Shown: one piece after another, positions 1 to 5,364 of the stretch
How the letters are laid out: every line of letters begins with the position of its first letter
Position numbering within the stretch: position 1 is the stretch's first letter
NCBI GenBank assembly: GCA_946491915.1
Contig: CAMLYR010000096.1
Location: 1 to 5,522, forward strand
Reading direction: 5' to 3'
DNA from: an uncultured Clostridium sp.
Lineage (GTDB): Bacteria; Bacillota_A; Clostridia; TANB77; CAG-508
Length of the DNA: 5,522 bases
The notes under the pieces: model-generated
The model's input: the letters and a program-made list of their open reading frames with translations, nothing else
The model's database searches: none
Told to the model about the DNA's origin: nothing
Program-made: the position numbers and the translations under genes

Positions 1-18
1 ATGCGGTGATAGCTTCTT

Positions 19-81
19 CTTATACTACATCGCATAAGTAGCTCCCCTAAGGAGGGGTGAAGTTTAGCAGAGTAGTATAGG
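19..81 (+). repeat. Hairpin copy A enclosing AGGGGTGAAGTTTnnCAG
   Basis: CTTATACTAC (19-28) can pair with GTAGTATAGG (72-81) as a 10-bp stem with one T-G wobble (20/80). Inside lie a small GC-rich hairpin CCCCT-AAGG-AGGGG (44-57) and the motif AGGGGTGAAGTTT (53-65), then CAG (68-70). The 18-bp motif matches copy B (183-200) at 16 positions in direct orientation, 130 bp apart. The stem arms differ completely from those of copy B, yet pairing is kept. The loop is longer than in copy B, mostly because of the inner hairpin. Confidence 0.5.
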
Positions 82-116
82 TTAAATGATCTTCCCCACA
101 CCCACCCCGCAAAAGC

Positions 117-157
117 AAAAATAAGCCCTTTTTTATTGAAAAAAAACTATGCCTTAT
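117..157 (-). terminator. Possible weak terminator after the HTH/zinc-knuckle gene
   Basis: About 50 bp past the stop codon the minus strand can fold ATAAG (153-157) onto CTTAT (121-125), with an inner run of T paired to AAAAAA around a CAAT loop. It is followed by TTTTGCTTTT. The stem is very A+T-rich and interrupted by an internal loop, so it is an imperfect intrinsic terminator. Nothing better is seen downstream of the gene. Confidence 0.3.
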
Positions 158-168
158 CACTTTACTCT

Positions 169-209
169 TAAGCAAAACAATAAGGGGTGAAGTTTTACAG
201 TTTTGTTTA
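169..209 (+). repeat. Hairpin copy B enclosing AGGGGTGAAGTTTnnCAG
   Basis: TAAGCAAAAC (169-178) can pair with GTTTTGTTTA (200-209) as a 10-bp stem with one G-T wobble (172/206) when read as the plus strand. The 21-nt loop carries the motif AGGGGTGAAGTTT (183-195), and CAG at 198-200 runs into the right arm. The right arm covers the stop codon of the HTH gene (207-209). There is no T-tract on the minus strand, so it is not a terminator for that gene. It could be a transposon-end structure, a protein-binding site or part of a plus-strand RNA. Confidence 0.5.
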
Positions 210-683
210 CTCCAACAAGTCTTTTATCCACTGAGGTGTTTTCTCGACTTTTTCACCTTTCTTCAATTGCTCTATCAAGTATGCCATCTGTTCATTTTTA
301 TAAAAACGATCTTCAATATAGCAATCATGCGAGCAATATTTCTGATTCTTTGTAGTACTCTTAAAACTTTTGCCACACATTTTGCACTGATGTGCATATT
401 CTTTCTTGGGATGCTGTGCTTCCCATTTTCTTTTGCACGACAGTGAGCAATATTTTCTTTTTCTCCCAGTAGGAGGATGAACCAGAGGGGCACCGCAACG
501 GATACATACGTTACCTTCATATTTTGACGATTTTAAAATATCATCTGCTCTTCCGTCCAGCCCTATTTTTTTGCAATAATTTCTAACAATATCCCTGCTT
601 AGTTCCACCTTATCTGCTATTCTACGATACCCATACCCCAAATGCCGCATTTTCACAATAAGTTCTCTTTGTTCTTCTGTCAT
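207..683 (-). CDS. Helix-turn-helix / double zinc-knuckle protein of mobile elements
   Basis: This 158-residue protein starts at the ATG at 683, with AAGGAG 9 nt upstream. Residues 1-45 form a resolvase- or sigma-region-4-like helix-turn-helix (QRELIVKMRHLGYGYRRIADKV, then LSRDIVRNYCKKIGL). Two zinc knuckles follow: C60-x2-C63-x15-C79-x3-C83 and C100-x2-C103-x13-C117-x3-C121, the second ending in YCSHDCYIEDRF. The C-terminus (about 130-158) is a charged helix. From memory, proteins with this layout are frequent beside serine recombinases in Clostridia and are often labelled 'RNA polymerase sigma-70 subunit' because of the HTH. It lacks regions 2 and 3 of a real sigma factor, so a DNA-binding regulator or recombination accessory role is more likely. 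It has its own promoter candidate and operator-like repeats, and it is less A+T-rich than the two genes upstream. Function beyond DNA binding is inferred. Confidence 0.85.
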   Translation of the reverse strand: MTEEQRELIVKMRHLGYGYRRIADKVELSRDIVRNYCKKIGLDGRADDILKSSKYEGNVCIRCGAPLVHPPTGRKRKYCSLSCKRKWEAQHPKKEYAHQCKMCGKSFKSTTKNQKYCSHDCYIEDRFYKNEQMAYLIEQLKKGEKVEKTPQWIKDLLE

Positions 684-684
684 A

Positions 685-717
685 AGTGATCACTCCTTTT
701 TGTTGTAGTAATCACTC
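685..717 (-). promoter_or_regulatory. Paired operator-like repeats upstream of the HTH/zinc-knuckle gene
   Basis: On the plus strand AGTGATCACTC (685-695) and AGTAATCACTC (707-717) are identical in 10 of 11 positions and start exactly 22 bp apart, about two helical turns on the same face. The proximal copy contains the perfect 10-bp palindrome AGTGATCACT (685-694) and overlaps the ribosome binding site (AAGGAG at 693-698, 9 nt before the ATG). The distal copy covers the predicted -10. The arrangement suits a dimeric repressor, and the HTH protein encoded next is the obvious candidate for autoregulation. Confidence 0.5.
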
Positions 718-736
718 TGAAAGAACTACTTGTCAA
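708..736 (-). promoter_or_regulatory. Sigma-A-type promoter for the HTH/zinc-knuckle gene
   Basis: A perfect TTGACA -35 box lies at 731-736. With a 17-bp spacer the -10 hexamer is GATTAC (708-713), which has only 3 of 6 consensus matches. That -10 falls inside the distal operator-like repeat at 707-717, so a bound repressor would block it. Transcription would start about 20 bp upstream of the ATG. The -35 is convincing by sequence; the weak -10 keeps confidence moderate. Confidence 0.45.
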
Positions 737-812
737 GGTAGTATTGAAAGATAATTTGCTTTTTATCTAATGTGATCTCTGCCACAAAATAATTTTCTAT
801 TTCATCCAACAA

Positions 813-2105
813 TTACACTATCCTCAAATAGAAATTCATCTTATGGATATGTGTATTGTTGTCTATAATTATTATATCTTGTGGTATTCCTGTTATTATG
901 TAATGATCGTCCAATATGACTGAAAAATAGGAATCCGTTTTTGCTTGAATCACTTTATCTTTTGAGCATTCTGGCATATTTTTTTGAATATACGAAAGTG
1001 CCTTGTTGAAATCATGGCATTCTTGATATCTTATCAGCGACATTTTTTTACTGTTAACAAGCGGTAATACTTTACTACACCATTCATCTTTTGCCCAGTC
1101 ATCTAAATGATAAACATCAATCCGTATATTCTCACACTTATCTGCCAAATATTTTAATAATACCTCAAATTCTTCATCAAATAATTTTCTATCAGAAAAA
1201 ATTTCTTTTTCAATTATTATCCCCAATTCATCTCTATTACTTTTATTCTTCTTATATTTCTGCAAATCCCCTTTTAAATCTGGATTTTCTTTTAAATCTA
1301 CTCCTATAAATGGCTTTCTTAACCTATACTTAATAAATGTATTCTTCAACACTTTCTTTTTTCGAATTTGGTCTATTATTTCATTTTTAAACAACAAAAG
1401 CAAAGAATCATTCTTTTTATTAACAGCCATAATATCTATATCTATTCCTTCAGAGCTAACATAGATATATATAGGAATACGCACAAATTTAACATAAGCA
1501 TTTTCTATATTATCAATACTTAGGAGCTCATCAGGTTGACTCTTTGTTTTATCATTATAGAAATCCATTTCATCAAGAAAAATTTTATTTACAGCATCAA
1601 TATTCTCCTTAAATATTTCTACATCCTTTACTTCAAAATCAACATCCAGTTTCTTATCATTGACATAAACCCTATCGACAAATTGATAATTATCGTATTC
1701 AAGAATAACCTTCCGATTGATTGGATCTAAATAAACATTTTTTATTGTATCTTTTTTTCTTTGTATAGTTCTTAGCTCCTGTAATGCCTGTTTTCCTTTT
1801 GCCAATAGACTACATCTATTTGTAGTGCAATAAATAATGTCTTTTACACTTAAATCTGCAAGAGTCACTTCGAGGAGTTTTCTCTCAATTCCCAATATAT
1901 TTACTAATTCATCGATTTCTTGAACCCCTTCGTTTATCAGGCGTAACACTATTTCATCCAGTAAAGGAAGTGAATAAAAAGAACGTTTTGTAATTGACAG
2001 TACAGTCTTTATTATAGGAACATAAATTTCTTCACGTTTTACAAAGATATATCCATCATTCTTTCTTACATTAATATTAGCTAAAGATTCGATTAGTTTA
2101 TCCAT
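813..2105 (-). CDS. Unrecognised partner protein of the kinase-helicase, winged-helix-like N-terminus
   Basis: I do not recognise this 430-residue protein as a named family. Residues about 45-108 look like a winged helix. Helix PLLDEIVLRLINEG is followed by EIDELVNILGI and LLEVTLADLSVKDII, then a wing ending in CSLLAKGKQAL, the usual 'L-x-x-K-G-x-x-A-L' finish of such folds. Residues 120-260 are mixed beta strands and charged helices (DPINRKVILEYDNY; IPIYIYVSSEG). The C-terminal third (295-425) alternates helices and hydrophobic strands, with SYFSVILDDHYIITG at 392-406. That stretch loosely resembles the strand-DD-strand-TG part of phospholipase D-type nuclease domains, but the HxK catalytic pair is absent, so any such domain would be degenerate. 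No signal peptide or transmembrane segment is evident. The start is fixed by AGGAGG and the TAATG overlap with the helicase gene, so both are probably made in concert and may form a complex. The gene is strongly A+T-rich, like the helicase gene. Confidence 0.85.
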   Translation of the reverse strand: MDKLIESLANINVRKNDGYIFVKREEIYVPIIKTVLSITKRSFYSLPLLDEIVLRLINEGVQEIDELVNILGIERKLLEVTLADLSVKDIIYCTTNRCSLLAKGKQALQELRTIQRKKDTIKNVYLDPINRKVILEYDNYQFVDRVYVNDKKLDVDFEVKDVEIFKENIDAVNKIFLDEMDFYNDKTKSQPDELLSIDNIENAYVKFVRIPIYIYVSSEGIDIDIMAVNKKNDSLLLLFKNEIIDQIRKKKVLKNTFIKYRLRKPFIGVDLKENPDLKGDLQKYKKNKSNRDELGIIIEKEIFSDRKLFDEEFEVLLKYLADKCENIRIDVYHLDDWAKDEWCSKVLPLVNSKKMSLIRYQECHDFNKALSYIQKNMPECSKDKVIQAKTDSYFSVILDDHYIITGIPQDIIIIDNNTHIHKMNFYLRIV

Positions 2106-5100
2106 TATATTTCGCCTCCTGGTATCACAAGACATTCTTTTTCATGCTCATAAATGTAATCAATAATCTCAATAAATTTGTTATCTGGGTCATCAAACCT
2201 ATAAAAGAAATCTATGTCTCCGCAAATAATAAGCAGATTTTTTGCTCTTGAAAAGGCTACATTAACTCTTTCCTTTTCTTTCTGAAATCCAATGGAATTC
2301 TTAGTTCTAACCGTGCTATATATAATAACATCATTTTCTCTACCTTGGAATGCATCAAGAGTATTAATATCAATTATTTTTGCTATTTTATCATATCCAC
2401 TATTGTTTACAGACTTCCTTATTAAATCTTTTTGACCTCGATATCCCGTAATAATTCCAATATCTAATTTGGGAAGTGTTCCTTCTTTCTTGAATTCTTC
2501 TAACAGTTTTTTTATTATTGTATTTTCCGCATAATTACAGAAAGAACCTCCCTTAAGCCTACTTTCATCTTTTTTATCCATCATCGAGGTATCAATCCAA
2601 ACAATTGATTTTCCGTTGAATTTTTTTATAGGATGTGTACGGTCTTTATCATCAACTTCTGTTGCAATCTTGCCCTCATAAAAAACTTGACTAATTAAAT
2701 TTCCTATATTTTTTCGCATTCTATACTGCACAGTCAAAATTTGCTTATGTGTATCTGGCAACACATTAAACAGTAAATCGAAAAGCCTATACTTTGGTTC
2801 TTTGGTCAGCTTAGCTATTATTGGAGATAATTCTTGATCTGCATATGCTGGTAATTGGTTTTGATCTCCTACTAATATAATTTTTTTAGACTTAATAATA
2901 GAAACTAATAATTCCGGTGTTGTAGCTTTTGCAGCTTCATCAATAATTACATAATCAAAATCCAACTCTTTAACAAAATCATTTGATAAAAATCCCACGC
3001 ATGTTCCCGCAATAATAGTTGCACTTTTTATCATCTGATAATCAAGTGTCTCTAAATTGCTGCATCTATTAATCCAATCTTTCTGAATATCCTGGATTCT
3101 TTCCCATCGGTCCAGTACTTTTTGCTCCGTAATATTAGCATATAAAGAATTCTGATGTTCGATATATGAATTTGATTTTTCTTTAATATCTGCAAACATC
3201 TTTTTTCGAATTGCATTCATAGTACATGTTTCTTCAACTTTTGGAGAAATATTTTCTGGACGACCAATTCTTATAATATTTAAGTTTCCTTTGTCTACCA
3301 ACCCTTCGATAATATTATCTACCGCTGTATGTGATTGAGATACGATTAAGATTCTTGATGTATCGTCAAATTTATTTATTTGCATTAAAATTTGGAAAAT
3401 AATTTCTTTTATTACTGTCGTTTTTCCTGTACCTGGAGGTCCTTGAATTAGACTGATACTATCTGAATATAGAGCCTTTTTTATTGCTTCCCGTTGAGAT
3501 GAATTTAAAGTATCCCTACTAAATACAATATTTTGTAAAAAAGGTGTATAAGTAGGTTCGTCCAAATTAAGTAATATATCTTTTAAATTTTTCGCCGAAT
3601 AATTATCATCATGTAAAGCCCGAATGGCATATTGCTGCCTTTTATATGCACTTATATTTGCTCTAAAATTTTCCATTATAGGACGTTGTTTTCTAAGTAA
3701 TGGGCGTAGTTTACCCATCTGTGCTTTCTTATCCAAATCAATTATAAATAATGTTTTATCATCGTCATATCTTATCCCATGATAAGTTCCAACATCAAAA
3801 TAAAAGAAGTTGCCCCTGCTATCCACATCTTCAATAATATATTCCATATCATTTTCCAATACGTCAATATCATTATTTTTATATTCTTCTATGGTTAAAA
3901 TCAACTGTTGATCTACTATATTAAATGCAGAATAGACAATCCGTCCTACACGTTCTTTCTCATTTTTCATAGACTCATCAAGTCCATCTTGCCATTTTCC
4001 GAATAATTCTTCAAATAATTCATCTTGTTTTTGTAATGTGCTTTTGGTGTTAACATTATTTCTAAATTGTATAATTAGCTTTTGATTATCGTTATTTATC
4101 GTTCTGTCATTATAATTTCTTCTTCCACTATCTATAAATTTAACTATACCTTGAACAGTAAAACCTCTCTTTTGATTACTAATCCTCCGATCAACCGATA
4201 CAGGAAAAATTTTACTTACCACAAATAACTCATCTTTGTCATTATAAATACATTCAACCGCTATTTTCTTTCCGGAAAAAATATAACAATTTTTAAAGCT
4301 ATTATAAAAAGCAGAACATTCTTTAAACTGGTTTTTTAAAAATGAATTTGTGAAGATAGACATATTAGCATTCGATTCAATTAAAGAGATACTCTTTATA
4401 TATCTCAATTTATCGGCGTCAATGCTACATAAATATATATCTCTTTTTGGACTATTATCTCCTATAATCTCTTCAAAAGCATCGATAACTGCCCCAAGTT
4501 CTTGAAATCTATTTTCTGGTTCTTCTGCAACCATCTTAGCAATTAAATGCTCTAAATTTTCAGGTACTTCTAAATTACCCAGTGTTTTGCAGATCATTTC
4601 TGTACCATTTGGCAATATACCATATAGAATATAGAAAATTACTGCTCCTAACGAATAAATATCACTTGCTTCTGTTGTGCTATTACCTTTAACTACTTCT
4701 GGAGCCGAAAAATTCGGAGAATAGAACGGCAAAGTTGTCTCTTGCTCTACTATGGATTTTATCTTACTTGTTCCAAAATCAATAATCTTCACTTCCCCCG
4801 TCTCAGTATTATATATAATATTAGACGGTTTAATATCACGGTGCAGAACATTATTATTATGTGCTTCTTCGATAGCTTTCAAAATTTTTAAACAGAGTTC
4901 ATACTTTTCTATCTGTGACAAACTGCTTAAATCTAAATCTTCAAGATTCACTCCATCAACATAATCTAGTAGAATCAGCCCCCAGTCACTTTTACCCCTA
5001 AATTCGGCATTGAGTAAATAATCTCTGATTTTCACAATACTATCGCAAGAATTTAATGTCCTAAGCGCCTCAACTTCTCTCTTAAAAATTAATTTTTGAA

Positions 5101-5239
5101 ATCTATTATTTAGTGAGCCAATTAATTTTAAAGCGTAAACTTTATCACAAGTCTTTTTATTTTTTTCTTTCACTTTCAAAATAATAGTCTCATTAGTCCT
5201 AGACGTATGAATTACTTCTAATACCTCATAATTATCCAT
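2105..5239 (-). CDS. Ser/Thr protein kinase - SF1 (DNA2/Upf1-like) helicase fusion
   Basis: This 1044-residue protein starts at the ATG at 5239. Residues 4-260 form a Hanks-type kinase: YALK with ATP-anchoring K38, probable helix-C E55, HRDIKPSN with catalytic D135, DFG at 154-156, APE at 179-181, DIYSLG at 193-198 and PENRF with R244. The glycine-rich loop is missing: HTSRTNET occupies the expected position. Residues 261-570 match no domain I can name. Residues 577-1010 carry a full superfamily 1 helicase: LNSSQREAI Q-motif, GPPGTGKTT Walker A (600-608), SHTAVDN motif Ia (636-642), DEAA Walker B (767-770), GDQNQLP (791-797), VQYRM (837-841), TLDAFQGRE (960-968) and RVNVAFSRAK (991-1000). Residues about 680-725, between motifs Ia and II, are charged and helical. 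No signal peptide or membrane segment is seen, so it is probably cytoplasmic. It is expected to phosphorylate protein and to translocate on or remodel DNA or RNA. The stop codon overlaps the partner gene's start. Domain calls are firm; the defence role is inferred. Confidence 0.93.
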   Translation of the reverse strand: MDNYEVLEVIHTSRTNETIILKVKEKNKKTCDKVYALKLIGSLNNRFQKLIFKREVEALRTLNSCDSIVKIRDYLLNAEFRGKSDWGLILLDYVDGVNLEDLDLSSLSQIEKYELCLKILKAIEEAHNNNVLHRDIKPSNIIYNTETGEVKIIDFGTSKIKSIVEQETTLPFYSPNFSAPEVVKGNSTTEASDIYSLGAVIFYILYGILPNGTEMICKTLGNLEVPENLEHLIAKMVAEEPENRFQELGAVIDAFEEIIGDNSPKRDIYLCSIDADKLRYIKSISLIESNANMSIFTNSFLKNQFKECSAFYNSFKNCYIFSGKKIAVECIYNDKDELFVVSKIFPVSVDRRISNQKRGFTVQGIVKFIDSGRRNYNDRTINNDNQKLIIQFRNNVNTKSTLQKQDELFEELFGKWQDGLDESMKNEKERVGRIVYSAFNIVDQQLILTIEEYKNNDIDVLENDMEYIIEDVDSRGNFFYFDVGTYHGIRYDDDKTLFIIDLDKKAQMGKLRPLLRKQRPIMENFRANISAYKRQQYAIRALHDDNYSAKNLKDILLNLDEPTYTPFLQNIVFSRDTLNSSQREAIKKALYSDSISLIQGPPGTGKTTVIKEIIFQILMQINKFDDTSRILIVSQSHTAVDNIIEGLVDKGNLNIIRIGRPENISPKVEETCTMNAIRKKMFADIKEKSNSYIEHQNSLYANITEQKVLDRWERIQDIQKDWINRCSNLETLDYQMIKSATIIAGTCVGFLSNDFVKELDFDYVIIDEAAKATTPELLVSIIKSKKIILVGDQNQLPAYADQELSPIIAKLTKEPKYRLFDLLFNVLPDTHKQILTVQYRMRKNIGNLISQVFYEGKIATEVDDKDRTHPIKKFNGKSIVWIDTSMMDKKDESRLKGGSFCNYAENTIIKKLLEEFKKEGTLPKLDIGIITGYRGQKDLIRKSVNNSGYDKIAKIIDINTLDAFQGRENDVIIYSTVRTKNSIGFQKEKERVNVAFSRAKNLLIICGDIDFFYRFDDPDNKFIEIIDYIYEHEKECLVIPGGEI
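2115..2120 (-). promoter_or_regulatory. Internal ribosome binding site and TAATG coupling junction
   Basis: AGGAGG sits inside the last glycine codons of the kinase-helicase (encoding part of IPGGEI), 9 nt before the ATG at 2105. The helicase stop TAA (2105-2107) and this ATG share one base, forming TAATG. This is a classical arrangement for translational coupling by termination-reinitiation. It decides the partner's start: an in-frame ATG 30 bp upstream at 2135 has no comparable site. Confidence 0.85.
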
Positions 5240-5251
5240 ATCACTTTGCAA

Positions 5252-5257
5252 CTCCTT
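5252..5257 (-). promoter_or_regulatory. Ribosome binding site that decides the kinase-helicase start
   Basis: AAGGAG lies 12 nt upstream of the ATG at 5239. It directly abuts an in-frame TTG at 5251 with zero spacing, which makes that TTG an implausible start. A GTG at 5244 has better spacing but is out of frame. The ATG at 5239 is therefore chosen, although its spacing is somewhat long. Confidence 0.65.
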
Positions 5258-5274
5258 CTTTGCGTAGTAATTTT

Positions 5275-5303
5275 ATTTTATCATATTCCTGCACCCTTTA
5301 CTA
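5275..5303 (-). promoter_or_regulatory. Weak promoter candidate for the kinase-helicase operon
   Basis: Between the terminator and the kinase-helicase ribosome binding site the minus strand holds an A+T-rich TATGATAAAAT block. The best sigma-A reading is -10 TAAAAT (5275-5280, 5 of 6 matches) with a 17-bp spacer to TAGTAA (5298-5303, 3 of 6 matches to TTGACA). A promoter is expected here because the upstream gene is terminated, but the -35 box is poor and the exact boxes are uncertain. No operator-like palindrome is apparent. Confidence 0.35.
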
Positions 5304-5320
5304 TCCGGAAAAAGCGCAAG

Positions 5321-5356
5321 AAAAAAGCCGATCAGGACTCTTACATCCCAACCGGC
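5321..5356 (-). terminator. Rho-independent terminator of the recombinase gene
   Basis: On the minus strand a 12-bp stem (GCCGGTTGGGAT paired with GTCCTGATCGGC, including four G-T wobbles) encloses a 6-base loop and is followed at once by six T residues. It begins 8 bp after the recombinase stop codon. This is a standard intrinsic terminator, and it implies that the downstream kinase-helicase gene needs its own promoter. Confidence 0.85.
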
Positions 5357-5364
5357 CTCTTTTC

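Noticed and set aside
1..41. Possible gene edges at the left border: a minus-strand ATG at 35 (MRCSIRRSYHR, open to the edge) and plus-strand tails ending at 37 or 41
   Set aside because: Only 11-12 codons are visible in any frame and the ribosome binding site GGGGAG is weak; nothing can be decided without sequence further left.
94..108. G-quadruplex on the minus strand (GGGG, GGG, GGGG runs)
   Set aside because: Only three runs of three or more G are present; a standard quadruplex needs four.
1..206. CRISPR array or tRNA/rRNA gene in the non-coding left end
   Set aside because: There are only two copies of the short repeat, with a 130-bp offset and no regular spacers, and no cloverleaf or rRNA-like sequence.
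275..520. Minus-strand 81-codon frame inside the HTH/zinc gene
   Set aside because: It is an alternative frame of a gene whose own frame carries clear HTH and cysteine motifs.
1091..1730. Plus-strand open frames at 1091-1309 and 1536-1730
   Set aside because: They lie antisense inside the partner gene, have low-complexity I/L/F/Y-rich products and no ribosome binding site context.
2106..2135. In-frame upstream ATG at 2135 for the partner gene (10 extra residues beginning MSCDTRRR)
   Set aside because: It would overlap the helicase gene by 31 bp and has no good ribosome binding site, whereas the ATG at 2105 has AGGAGG at 9 nt and a TAATG junction.
4752..4964. Plus-strand open frame of 70 codons
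   Set aside because: It is antisense to the conserved catalytic part of the kinase domain, so it is a shadow.
5240..5251. TTG start at 5251 for the kinase-helicase
   Set aside because: The AAGGAG abuts it with no spacing, so it cannot serve that start; the ATG at 5239 is preferred.
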